Part shown: in pieces, positions 36,763-44,422 of the stretch
Position numbering within the stretch: the stretch's first letter is position 1
Layout of the letters: each line of letters starts with the position of its first letter
NCBI GenBank assembly: GCA_022793195.1
Contig: JAAWCJ010000038.1
Span: 1-64,000, forward strand
Origin: Lachnospiraceae bacterium
Lineage (GTDB): Bacteria; Bacillota; Clostridia; Lachnospirales; Lachnospiraceae
DNA length: 64,000 nucleotides
Reading direction: 5' to 3'
The notes under the pieces: model-generated
Database searches by the model: none
The model's input: the letters and a program-made list of their open reading frames with translations, nothing else
Told to the model about the DNA's origin: nothing
Translations under genes and position numbers: made by a program

Positions 36763-36776
36763 GGGAGGAAAAGACA

Positions 36777-37646
36777 ATGTACAGTTTACATAAAACACCC
36801 ATAGGAATTTATGAAAAAGCTTTGCCAAATGCATTTACCTGGAAGGAGAAAATGCTGGCGGCGAAGGAAGCGGGCTTTGATTTCATCGAAATATCGGTGG
36901 ATGAGTCGGATGAGCGCCTGGCCCGCCTGGACTGGGACAGGGAGACCATACGGGAAATGCGGGATTTGATGGATGAGACGGGAATCACTTTCCCCAGCAT
37001 GTGCCTCAGCGCCCACAGAAGGTTTCCTTTCGGAAGCAAAAACCCGGAAACCAGGAAGAAGGCTTATGAAGTCATGGAAAAGGGGATTCTTCTGGCCAGG
37101 GCCCTCGGTGTAGGCTGTATCCAGCTGGCCACTTATGACGTGTACTATGAAGAGTCTGACGAGGAGACAAAGGCGCTTTTCCTCCAGGGGATGAAGGATT
37201 CCGTAAAGATGGCGGCGAAAGCGGGGGTAATCCTGGCAATGGAGATCATGGACACGGCCTTCGTGGGTACGATTCTCCGCTCCACCCACTATCTGAGGGA
37301 AATTCCGTCCCCCTACTTTAAAATCTATCCCGATATGGGGAACCTGACCCGGTTTTCCGCCGACCCGGAAAGCGAATTTGAGCTGGGTCTTCCTGAGATC
37401 GCGGCTATCCATGTGAAAGAGACAAAGCCGGGAGTATTCAAATGCGTCCCTTTCGGGACCGGTACGGTCCGGTTTGCGGACTTGTTTAGAAAGCTCCATG
37501 AGATCGGTTATGCCGGGCGGTTCATGGTGGAGATGTGGGCGGACACTACCCGCACTTATACCATGGAGGAGGCAGTGGCGGAAATCAGGACAGCCAGGGA
37601 GTTTGTCCTCCAGAAGATGGCAGAGGGGGGTTATACCTTAGAGTAG
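36777..37646 (+). CDS. ulaE: L-ribulose-5-phosphate 3-epimerase (UlaE/SgbU family)
   Basis: 289 aa TIM barrel that follows E. coli SgbU/UlaE nearly block by block: GIYEKALP near 10, FIEISVDESDERLARLDW, PSMCLSAHRRFPFGS, IQLATYDVYYEE, MEIMDTAF, then AAIHVKET and MVEMWAD. The conserved Glu and His residues bind the metal and do the proton transfer at C3. It converts L-xylulose-5-P to L-ribulose-5-P. It lies 14 nt after the kinase. The 4-epimerase step to D-xylulose-5-P might use the class II aldolase-family protein at 23996. Confidence 0.93.
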   Translation: MYSLHKTPIGIYEKALPNAFTWKEKMLAAKEAGFDFIEISVDESDERLARLDWDRETIREMRDLMDETGITFPSMCLSAHRRFPFGSKNPETRKKAYEVMEKGILLARALGVGCIQLATYDVYYEESDEETKALFLQGMKDSVKMAAKAGVILAMEIMDTAFVGTILRSTHYLREIPSPYFKIYPDMGNLTRFSADPESEFELGLPEIAAIHVKETKPGVFKCVPFGTGTVRFADLFRKLHEIGYAGRFMVEMWADTTRTYTMEEAVAEIRTAREFVLQKMAEGGYTLE

Positions 37647-37672
37647 GGAATATTTTATATTTTTCGGGAAGA

Positions 37673-37942
37673 AGATACAGGGGGGCTGTTGCAAAATATC
37701 AGAATTTGTATGTGCCCGGCCCCCTTCCTGTCTTCGTGTTTGTCCGATAGGCAGATTTTGCAGGTTTTGTGAGTCTAGCGGCGCCAGTCCCGCTGACGGG
37801 CTTCTATGGAAGCGGCGGCTGGCGGCAATAGGTGGCGAAACAAAACCCAAAAATCAACGTGGACGAAAGCGAAAACAGGAAGGGGGCCGGGCACATATAA
37901 ATATCAGGATATTTTATATTTTGCAACAGCCCCCCTGTATCT
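37673..37942 (+). repeat. Foldback element A (270 nt), candidate structured RNA
   Basis: The ends are complementary over two long blocks: 37673-37699 with 37916-37942, and 37709-37736 with 37870-37898, together over 50 bp. The inside (about 37743-37876) holds further pairings, e.g. GGTTTTGT with ACAAAACC and GCGCCAG with CTGGCGGC. The core is about 90 percent identical, in the same orientation, to element B at 39993, but the outer stem sequence differs. No open reading frame fits. I do not recognise the family; it may be a structured non-coding RNA or a non-autonomous mobile element. Confidence 0.8.
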
Positions 37943-37952
37943 GAATTCCTAC

Positions 37953-37992
37953 AGATACAAATATCAGATTTATGTGCTGTAACAGCCCCCTT
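37953..37992 (+). repeat. Partial arm related to element A
   Basis: The stretch AAATATCAGATTTATGTGCTGTAACAGCCCCC repeats, with changes, the right outer arm of element A (AAATATCAGG ... GCAACAGCCCCC), and is followed by TTTTAT. It looks like a leftover arm of a second copy, or a terminator derived from one. It may itself end transcription ahead of the ibrA-like gene. Confidence 0.5.
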
Positions 37993-38122
37993 TTATCGTA
38001 TCCAGTCGAAAAATATAACAAATTTTGTCATATTTGGTTGAATTTGGAAATTTTATGTGATAGATTAACATACAAAAGCGTTTCCATAAACAGGTAATTT
38101 TGACTGGCGTAGGTGATTGGAT

Positions 38123-39454
38123 ATGGTACGAGAATATGTGGAGCAGAATGTGTATGAGGCTTTGCAGGAGCGTTTGAAATTTGTCTTTGATGAATTCGAG
38201 AACATTTACCTGTCTTTTTCAGGAGGGAAAGACAGCGGGCTGCTTTTAAATTTGGTGCTGGACTTTCAGAAGAAATATTATCCGGACAGGAAAATTGGCG
38301 TATTTCACCAGGATTTTGAGGCTCAATATACGGTGACGACGGAGTATGTGGAGCGGACTTTTGAGCGGATAAAGAATGATGTGGAACCTTACTGGGTATG
38401 CCTGCCCATGGCCACCAGGACGGCTTTAAGCAGCTATGAAATGTATTGGTATCCATGGGATGATACAAAAAAAGAAATCTGGGTCAGAAATATGCCGGAT
38501 AAGGAATATGTGATCAATCTGGAAAACAATCCCATGACCACTTACCGCTACCGGATGCATCAGGAGGATTTGGCCAAGCAGTTTGGAAGGTGGTACTGCC
38601 AGAGCCATGGAGAAAAAAAGACAGTTTGCCTTTTGGGGATGAGGGCTGACGAATCCCTGCAAAGGTACAGTGGATTTTTAAACAAGAAATATGGATATAA
38701 AGGGGAGTGCTGGATCAGCAGGCAGCATAAGGAGGTTTGGTGTGCCTCACCGATGTTTGACTGGTCGGCGGAAGATATCTGGCATGCCAATTACCTGTTT
38801 GAATATGATTATAACCGTCTTTATGACCTCTATTATATGGCGGGGTTAAAGGTCTCCCAGATGAGGGTGGCCTCCCCCTTCAATGATTATTCCAAGGATT
38901 CCCTCAATCTGTACCGCGTCATTGACCCGGAAATTTGGGTGAAGCTGGTGGGGAGAGTGCAGGGGGCCAATTTTGCCTGCATTTATGGCAGGACAAAAGC
39001 TATGGGTTATCGGAATATTTCTCTTCCGGAGGGGCATACCTGGAAATCTTATACCATGTTTCTTCTGGATACGCTCCCGGTGCGCCTGCGGAATAATTAT
39101 GCAAAAAAATTCAATGCCTCTATTGAATTCTGGCATAAAACCGGGGGAGGCCTGGATGAAGAAACCATCCGGGAATTGGAGGAGAGGGGCTACAAAATCC
39201 GTAGAAACGGCATTTCTAATTATACCCTCAGCAAGAAATCCAGAATCATTTTCCTTGAAAAAATTCCTGATGACACAGATGATATCAAATCTACAAAGGA
39301 CATTCCAAGCTGGAAAAGAATGTGTTACTGTATTTTGAAAAATGACCATATCTGCCGTTTTATGGGCTTTGGAATGACGAGGCAGCAGCAGAAACGGATT
39401 GATGCGATCAGAAGGAAATACAAAAGTGTGGAGGGGATGGAGAATGGAGTATAA
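38123..39454 (+). CDS. PAPS-reductase/PP-loop family protein with DUF3440 (IbrA-like)
   Basis: 443 aa from the ATG at 38123, AGGTG 7 nt upstream. The PP-loop SFSGGKDSGLLLNLVLD (near 34-50) and MRADESLQRY (near 172) place it in the PAPS reductase/sulfurtransferase superfamily of DndC and IbrA; the C-terminal half fits DUF3440. Such proteins adenylate a substrate to move sulfur or make another modification. It overlaps an IbrB-like ParB gene by 11 nt. In E. coli the IbrAB pair regulates immunoglobulin-binding proteins and sits in phage-derived islands. Its true reaction is unknown. Confidence 0.85.
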   Translation: MVREYVEQNVYEALQERLKFVFDEFENIYLSFSGGKDSGLLLNLVLDFQKKYYPDRKIGVFHQDFEAQYTVTTEYVERTFERIKNDVEPYWVCLPMATRTALSSYEMYWYPWDDTKKEIWVRNMPDKEYVINLENNPMTTYRYRMHQEDLAKQFGRWYCQSHGEKKTVCLLGMRADESLQRYSGFLNKKYGYKGECWISRQHKEVWCASPMFDWSAEDIWHANYLFEYDYNRLYDLYYMAGLKVSQMRVASPFNDYSKDSLNLYRVIDPEIWVKLVGRVQGANFACIYGRTKAMGYRNISLPEGHTWKSYTMFLLDTLPVRLRNNYAKKFNASIEFWHKTGGGLDEETIRELEERGYKIRRNGISNYTLSKKSRIIFLEKIPDDTDDIKSTKDIPSWKRMCYCILKNDHICRFMGFGMTRQQQKRIDAIRRKYKSVEGMENGV

Positions 39455-39980
39455 AAGCCCTGTTTATCATGTGATTTCAGTTCCCATTGACCGGATAAAA
39501 CCAAATACTTATAATCCCAATACCGTGGCGCCGCCGGAGATGCGGCTGCTCTATGAAAGTATCAAAGCCGACGGCTATACGATGCCCATTGTCTGTTATT
39601 ATAACCAGGCGGCGGAAACGTATATCATTGTTGACGGGTTCCACCGCTACCGGATTATGCTGGAGCATCCGGACATTTATGAGAGGGAGCAGGGGATGCT
39701 GCCGGTTTCGGTCATCAATAAACCCATTGACCAGAGGATGGCCAGCACTATCCGCCACAACCGTGCCAGGGGAAACCATGATGTAGATTTGATGAGTAAT
39801 ATTGTGAAAGAGCTTCATGAGCTGGGGCGTTCCGATGCCTGGATTTCCAAACATTTGGGGATGGACCGGGATGAAATTCTGCGCCTGAAGCAGATTACGG
39901 GCCTGGCGGCTCTATTTAAAGATGTGAAGTTTGGAAAAGCCTGGAGGCCGGCGGACGGTACAGAAGAGGAAGATTTATGA
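39444..39980 (+). CDS. ParB/Srx-domain protein (IbrB-like)
   Basis: 178 aa from the ATG at 39444, GAGGGG 7 nt upstream; the overlap with the previous gene suggests coupled translation. ParB N-terminal fold with NTYNPNTVAPPEM near 20, then YESIKADGYTMPIV and VDGFHRYRIM (near 62-71), followed by RHNRARGNHD. ParB-fold enzymes of this type bind CTP or hydrolyse ATP. The helix-turn-helix-like tail (DAWISKHLGMDRDEILRLKQITGL) could bind DNA. It functions with the PP-loop partner by all known contexts; the role is not established. Confidence 0.85.
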   Translation: MEYKSPVYHVISVPIDRIKPNTYNPNTVAPPEMRLLYESIKADGYTMPIVCYYNQAAETYIIVDGFHRYRIMLEHPDIYEREQGMLPVSVINKPIDQRMASTIRHNRARGNHDVDLMSNIVKELHELGRSDAWISKHLGMDRDEILRLKQITGLAALFKDVKFGKAWRPADGTEEEDL

Positions 39981-39992
39981 CAACATATTCCA

Positions 39993-40244
39993 TAGTGGGA
40001 TTGTTGTAGATATTCGGAGTTGTACCTGACCGGAGTCCCTGCCTGTCTTCGTTTTCGTCCGATAGGCAGATTTTGCAGGTTTTGTGAGGCTAGCGGCGCC
40101 AGTCTCTCTGACCGGATTCTATGGAAGCGGTGGCTGGCGGCAATAAGCGGCGAAACAAAACCTAAAAATCAACGTGGATGAAAGCGAAGACAGGCAGGGA
40201 CTCCGGGCAGATACAATTCCGGATATTTTACAACAGTCCCACTA
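39993..40244 (+). repeat. Foldback element B (252 nt), second copy of element A core
   Basis: The left arm (39993-40056) is complementary to the right arm (about 40184-40244) along almost its whole length, with differences mainly of G-U or compensated type. The core (40058-40191) matches element A in the same orientation, including the blocks GATAGGCAGATTTTGCAGG and AAAATCAACGTGGA. It begins 12 nt after the ibrB-like stop. With element A it brackets the ibrAB pair as direct copies. It also separates ibrB from the convergent asrC. Confidence 0.8.
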
Positions 40245-40266
40245 TAGGCATAGGGGGTTAAAAGAC

Positions 40267-41238
40267 TCAGTCGTAACGGATACCATCCCAGTAAATACAC
40301 TCATTTACAATGGTTTCCGGGAGAAGCTCGACGCCGTCAAGGGCCCATTTTTTGTATTCGGCAAACCCTGTCCGGTCGATGATATAGCCGATATGCTCTT
40401 TGCCGCCGGGGGCGGACGGGTCAATGTATTCCTTGACAAAGCGGTAAGTGTTGAGGATAATTTTTACAATACTGTCTTCATCGGCCCAGACAAGGAAATC
40501 TTTTCCCAGGCGGGGGTTGCGCTTTCCCGTTCGTCCCATGATGGACAGGCGGTAATATTTCTTTTCACTTCTGGTAAAAGCCCTGGTGGGGCATTTTGTG
40601 ATGCAGACGCCGCAGCCAATGCATTTTTCCGCATCGCGGACAATTTTATAGTTTTCCATGCGAAGGGCATCCACGGAGAGGCCTTTGCAGCCTTTGATGC
40701 AGGCTTTGCAGGCCACACAGCGGGACGGGTCATATTGGGGCATGGTCATGCCGATGATTCCGAAATCGTGGAGACGGACTTTGGCGCAATCATTGGGACA
40801 GCCGGTGAGGGCGATTTTAAAATGGAGGTCATTGGGAAAAATTTCTTTTTCAATCCGCTTGGCGAATTTTGCCGTATTGTAATTGGCAAAAGGGCAGACA
40901 TTGTTTCCAATACAGGCGCTCACATTCCTTGTGCCGGAAGCGGGGTATCCGCCGCCTTTTTCCGTCTGGTTGATGTCCAGAAGTTCGATGATAGGCTGGA
41001 GCATCTCATTGATGGCGTCCATGTCTTCCAGGCGTATCCCCTCGATTTCAAAACCCTGCCTGGTGGTCAGGTGGACAATGCCGTTTCCGTAGGTTTCAGC
41101 GATTTTTTGTACCATACCGAGGATTTCCGCTTTCAGATAGCCGCCGGGCACACGGATACGGGAAGCTCCGATTCCTCTTTCCTTGCTGATTCTGTATGCA
41201 TTTTTCTTGGCTTTTTTCGTATTAATATCTAAACTCAC
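40267..41238 (-). CDS. asrC: Anaerobic sulfite reductase subunit C
   Basis: 323 aa. Siroheme/[4Fe-4S] ligands in CIGNNVCPF (near 108-116) and TGCPNDCAK (near 143-151), then two ferredoxin-type clusters (CVACKACIKGC near 171; CIGCGVCITKC near 198). It is the catalytic subunit that reduces sulfite to sulfide with NADH-derived electrons from AsrA and AsrB. It lies 11 nt behind asrB and is the last gene of the operon. Confidence 0.96.
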   Translation of the reverse strand: MSLDINTKKAKKNAYRISKERGIGASRIRVPGGYLKAEILGMVQKIAETYGNGIVHLTTRQGFEIEGIRLEDMDAINEMLQPIIELLDINQTEKGGGYPASGTRNVSACIGNNVCPFANYNTAKFAKRIEKEIFPNDLHFKIALTGCPNDCAKVRLHDFGIIGMTMPQYDPSRCVACKACIKGCKGLSVDALRMENYKIVRDAEKCIGCGVCITKCPTRAFTRSEKKYYRLSIMGRTGKRNPRLGKDFLVWADEDSIVKIILNTYRFVKEYIDPSAPGGKEHIGYIIDRTGFAEYKKWALDGVELLPETIVNECIYWDGIRYD

Positions 41239-41249
41239 AGATACACCTC

Positions 41250-42041
41250 CTAATCAACCAGATATTTGCCTTTGGAATAATTGAATACGGGGCCGTCCAG
41301 GCAGATATAGGTGGAATTCATCCGGCAGTGGCCACATTTGCCGAGGCCGCAGCACATTTTCCGTTCCTGTGAAATCCAGATATTTTTCTCCGGGACATTC
41401 AGCTTCAAAACCTCCGCTACAGCGAATTTCATCATTACAGGAGGACCGACAATGAGAAAAGCCGAGCGTTCTTTGTCGGAGATGGGAAGCTGTGGGATGT
41501 ATTTTGTCACCAGTCCGACAGGGCCTTCGTACCCTTCCGGTGCAAAATCCACAGTGCGGATGACAGTCATAGTTTTCTCCCAACGGCCGAAATCTTCACA
41601 AAAAAGAATATCGGAAGGAGATTTGAACCCGGCGATCAGAGTCATGTTCTGTACCTTTTCAGGATGGTCGGAAAAATAATCAACGACTCCTTTTACCGGG
41701 GAGAGCCCCGTTCCTCCGGCAATGACAAATACTTCTTTTCCTATGTAATCTTCTGTCCGGAAACCATTGCCGTAGGGACCGCGCATGAGAAGCGTACTTC
41801 CTTTATAATGTTCAAAAATTTGGTTTGTGACAGTTCCCACCCGGCGGATGGTCAAGTCCACCGTATCTTGTCCGATTCCGCTGACAGAAATGGGGGCTTC
41901 GCCAAATTTCGGGATGGAAACCTCGAAAAACTGCCCGGGCCTTACTTGCCCGGAAAAGCTCATACGGAAAGTATATTCAATATCCGTATGGCGGATGATT
42001 TCTTTCACCTGGGAGGGAAAAGGAAGATATACATTGTTCAT
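41250..42041 (-). CDS. asrB: Anaerobic sulfite reductase subunit B
   Basis: 263 aa ferredoxin-reductase-like flavoprotein. The FAD-binding barrel (1-95) includes DLTIRRVGTVT, the NAD-binding half contains VFVIAGGTGLSPV (near 105), and a [2Fe-2S] C-terminal motif is present (CCGLGKCGHC near 228, with a further Cys after it). It passes electrons from NADH to AsrA and AsrC. The start directly follows the asrA stop. Confidence 0.96.
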   Translation of the reverse strand: MNNVYLPFPSQVKEIIRHTDIEYTFRMSFSGQVRPGQFFEVSIPKFGEAPISVSGIGQDTVDLTIRRVGTVTNQIFEHYKGSTLLMRGPYGNGFRTEDYIGKEVFVIAGGTGLSPVKGVVDYFSDHPEKVQNMTLIAGFKSPSDILFCEDFGRWEKTMTVIRTVDFAPEGYEGPVGLVTKYIPQLPISDKERSAFLIVGPPVMMKFAVAEVLKLNVPEKNIWISQERKMCCGLGKCGHCRMNSTYICLDGPVFNYSKGKYLVD

Positions 42042-43070
42042 TTAGCTTTCCTCCTTTGCAAGTGTATTGATGATGTTGATATAGGAAATGTATTCCGGGC
42101 AGACGGCTTCGCAGCGCCCGCAGCCGACACACATGGGGTAATCGAATCGCTTTTCAAAATCACGGATTTTATGGAGCACTTTGAAGCGCAGCCTGTCGCC
42201 CTGGGATTTTCGGAAACTGTTTCCCCCGGCAATATCCGTATATCCGTCCACCTGACAGGAGGCCCAGACTCTTCTCCTTTCCCCTGCTTTTTCATTGTCC
42301 CGGTAATGGATGTCCTGCATGGAAAAACAGGTACAGGTGGGGCAGGCAAAATTGCAGCGCCCACATCCAATGCAGCGGTTTCCATAGGCTTCCCAGATGG
42401 GGTGGGATAAAATATTATCGGAGAAAGCGGTAGGCAGAGTAACGGATTCTTTATTGAATTTGGGAAACTCCGGTTCTACCTGGCAGCAGGAGGCCGACTT
42501 TGTTGTTTCCGTATCACATTCTTCTAAAAGCCCGATAAAGAAAGGTGCAAGCTCTTTTGACTTGCAGTCTGCCCATACAAAAGTATTGGAAACTTTCAGA
42601 TACAGGTCATAAGCGTCGCTTTTGTCAGTTCCCATGGAGACACAGAAACCAGTATCACAAGTTTCCGGGCAGCCCATCAGCACAAAGAGGCTGCGCTCCC
42701 GGCGTCTCTTATAATAGAAATCTTCGGGGCCGTTTTCCAGATAGATGGTATCCAGCCGCCTTAAAGCGTGGAGGTCGCAGCTGCGAAGGAAAATCAACCG
42801 TTTTTTCTCTTCACCAGCCGGGACAGAGGCCGTCTCCTCCGTAAAATAAAGACAGGTTTCATTGACAGGAAGCAGGACTTCCTTGAAAGAATAGTCGGAC
42901 TTTTTTTCAAATTCGATTTCGGCCAGGGTACGGACAGTTCCGTAACGGATGATATCCGTATCGGAAAAACATCCTTCCCCGGAAAAAACCTTTGGCGCAA
43001 AAATGTCATAATGTTCTCCCAGCCGTTTAAAAAGATTGTCGGCGGCTTCTCTAGGAATCTGGTATCCCAT
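42042..43070 (-). CDS. asrA: Anaerobic sulfite reductase subunit A
   Basis: 342 aa ferredoxin-like subunit. Two [4Fe-4S] motifs are visible: CIGCGRCNFACPTCTCF (near 235-251) and CVGCGRCEAVCPEY (near 312-325). It carries electrons between the AsrB flavoprotein and the AsrC siroheme subunit. First gene of the asr operon, with GGAAAGGAG before the ATG. A Crp-type palindrome lies about 55-80 bp upstream and a Crp/Fnr gene just beyond it on the same strand. Confidence 0.96.
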   Translation of the reverse strand: MGYQIPREAADNLFKRLGEHYDIFAPKVFSGEGCFSDTDIIRYGTVRTLAEIEFEKKSDYSFKEVLLPVNETCLYFTEETASVPAGEEKKRLIFLRSCDLHALRRLDTIYLENGPEDFYYKRRRERSLFVLMGCPETCDTGFCVSMGTDKSDAYDLYLKVSNTFVWADCKSKELAPFFIGLLEECDTETTKSASCCQVEPEFPKFNKESVTLPTAFSDNILSHPIWEAYGNRCIGCGRCNFACPTCTCFSMQDIHYRDNEKAGERRRVWASCQVDGYTDIAGGNSFRKSQGDRLRFKVLHKIRDFEKRFDYPMCVGCGRCEAVCPEYISYINIINTLAKEES

Positions 43071-43115
43071 GACAGTCTCCTTTCCAAAATAGTATTATTT
43101 TAAGTTTACATGGAA

Positions 43116-43149
43116 ATAAAAAAGAATTCCGTGACAGATATCACGGAAT
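43116..43149 (-). promoter_or_regulatory. Crp-type palindrome between the regulator gene and asrA; also a terminator stem
   Basis: ATTCCGTGA-N6-TCACGGAAT (43126-43149) is a perfect 9-bp palindrome with the GTGA-N6-TCAC core of Crp-family sites. On the minus strand it is followed by TTCTTTTTTA, so it can also end the regulator transcript. If the start point lies near 43096, the site is centred around -41, the class II activator position. TAAACT at 43108-43103 is a possible -10 element. The dual role is inferred. Confidence 0.65.
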
Positions 43150-43159
43150 GAAAAAATTT

Positions 43160-43837
43160 TTAAGTGTTCCATAACTTCAGTTTTTCGGTATCGGGAATGG
43201 TAATCCTTTTTTTGTCCATGAGGATGAGTCCAAAGCGGCAGAATTTCCGGCAGGTCCTGGAAGTGTTTTCCCTGGGGACTCCCAGGAGGTCGGCGAGAAA
43301 AGTGACGGAAAGCTCCATGTCAATGAGAGTACCTTGTGGGGTGGAAACGCCGAAATCCCGGGCCAGTTTCCAGAGCTTGGAGGCCAGTTTCCGCTCCAGA
43401 TAGACATTTCCGACTGTATTTTTAAGCTGGTATTCCAGTCTGCGGATTTTTTGTTCCTGATGGCGAAGCAAGGAACTTGTCAGGGAAAAATCATTTTCCA
43501 TCATTGATAAAAAATCACGCCTGGGGACTTTTAAGAAACGGCAGGGCTCCAGGGTTTCACAAAAGATGCTGTTGTAATTCTGAGTTACACTTTCATTGGC
43601 CAGATTGCCGCGGCCTAAAATAAACAGGATTTTCCGCCCGCCGGTTTTCGTCAGGTTGTAAATGATAACCTTGCCGTCCAGAATGAAAAACAGGCTGTGA
43701 TTATCTTCCCCGGCCCGCAGGCACAGACTGCCCTTGGAATACAGGACAGCTTTTCCACAGGCTGTGAGGCTTTTTCTGGTTTCCGGTCGGCAGTCCTTAA
43801 AAATCGGGATTACATCAAGGTCAAATGGGCTGTTCAT
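43160..43837 (-). CDS. Crp/Fnr family transcriptional regulator, probable asr activator
   Basis: 225 aa: cyclic-nucleotide-binding fold (about 15-120), dimer helix (125-145) and winged helix (about 150-220). The recognition helix reads PRENTSRTCRKF, keeping the R-E-x-x-x-R spacing that E. coli Crp (Arg180, Glu181, Arg185) uses to read TGTGA. No Fnr-type N-terminal four-Cys cluster is present, though several Cys occur. The sensed signal is unknown. A GTGA-N6-TCAC palindrome lies right after the gene, in front of asrA, so it probably controls sulfite reduction. Confidence 0.87.
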   Translation of the reverse strand: MNSPFDLDVIPIFKDCRPETRKSLTACGKAVLYSKGSLCLRAGEDNHSLFFILDGKVIIYNLTKTGGRKILFILGRGNLANESVTQNYNSIFCETLEPCRFLKVPRRDFLSMMENDFSLTSSLLRHQEQKIRRLEYQLKNTVGNVYLERKLASKLWKLARDFGVSTPQGTLIDMELSVTFLADLLGVPRENTSRTCRKFCRFGLILMDKKRITIPDTEKLKLWNT

Positions 43838-43860
43838 AGGACTCCCCCTTTTTGTATCCG

Positions 43861-44037
43861 CATAAAGATGCGAAGCTCTTTAACCATATCACAATTTAAA
43901 TGCAAAGTCTACCGTCGGTTGACAAGGCCACTTTCGCTCCAGATGTGAATTGAGATTTTAACACTTCTATTGAAAAGCTCTAAACTTTCACAAACAATCT
44001 GACAAAGAACTCATACTCTGTAAAATATATAAAATCC
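43861..44037. other. AT-rich intergenic DNA between the divergent crp-type gene and the riboswitch
   Basis: About 180 bp without a reading frame. A possible minus-strand pair TTGTCA (43925-43920), 17 bp, CATTTA is weak. A TGTGAA occurs near 43944 but has no facing half-site at Crp spacing. Nothing else stands out. Confidence 0.4.
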
Positions 44038-44066
44038 TTGATTTTTGTATTTATTAGTTTTATAAT
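44038..44066 (+). promoter_or_regulatory. Predicted promoter of the riboswitch-ribU transcript
   Basis: TTGATT (44038-44043), 17-bp spacer, TATAAT (44061-44066). The RNA would start about 25 nt before the FMN aptamer. Confidence 0.65.
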
Positions 44067-44096
44067 AAATACCGACAGTAATATAAAATAAAAAAA

Positions 44097-44209
44097 GTTC
44101 TTCGGGGCGGGGTGAGAGTCCCCACCGGCGGTATAGTCCGCGAACTGCTTTTTGCAGCTGACCCGGTTGGATTCCGGGACCGACAGTATAGTCTGGATGA
44201 GAGAAGAAT
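44097..44209 (+). promoter_or_regulatory. FMN riboswitch (RFN element)
   Basis: The conserved RFN blocks are all present: TTCGGGGCGGGGTGAGAGTC, CCCACCGGCGGTAT, AGTCCGCGA, TGACCCGGTT.GATTCCGGGACCGACAG, AGTCTGGATGAGAGAAG. The closing P1 stem pairs the TTCTT and AAGAA ends. It binds FMN and turns off the downstream riboflavin transporter by termination. It ends 213 nt before the ribU start. Confidence 0.97.
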
Positions 44210-44279
44210 TTGTGCCTGTGCAGCTTGTACCGGTGTTCCCCGCGCGGGGGGAACCGGGACAGCGGCGGTATATGGGAGC

Positions 44280-44311
44280 CCCGGATACGATTAAGGTATT
44301 CGGGTTTTTTT
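44280..44311 (+). terminator. Riboswitch expression-platform terminator
   Basis: CCCGGATAC (44280-44288) pairs with GTATTCGGG (44296-44304), followed by seven T. A second GC hairpin (GTTCCCC ... GGGGGAAC, around 44234-44254) lies between aptamer and terminator and may be part of the switching structure. The ribU start is 112 nt further on. Confidence 0.85.
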
Positions 44312-44422
44312 GTTATATAGATCTCGAACCCTATATGATAAAAACTTCTCCAGGGTACAGAACACAAATCCTCTAGGTGCTCCAAATTTCGGGGCAGCCA
44401 GGAAGAACGGTCAGGAGGAAAA

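Noticed and set aside
37673-40244. CRISPR array or tRNA-like interpretation of the repeats
   Set aside because: There are only two copies, 250-270 nt long and 2.3 kb apart, with no spacers and no cas genes. No acceptor-stem/T-arm pattern is present either.
37673-40244. Composite transposon with transposase
   Set aside because: No transposase or recombinase gene lies between or next to the two elements. Passive or trans mobilisation stays possible, so only the autonomous transposon reading is dropped.
40174-41232. 352-residue plus-strand open frame opposite asrC
   Set aside because: It is a shadow of asrC on the other strand. The asrC frame has clear Fe-S and siroheme motifs; this one has none, and it begins inside foldback element B.
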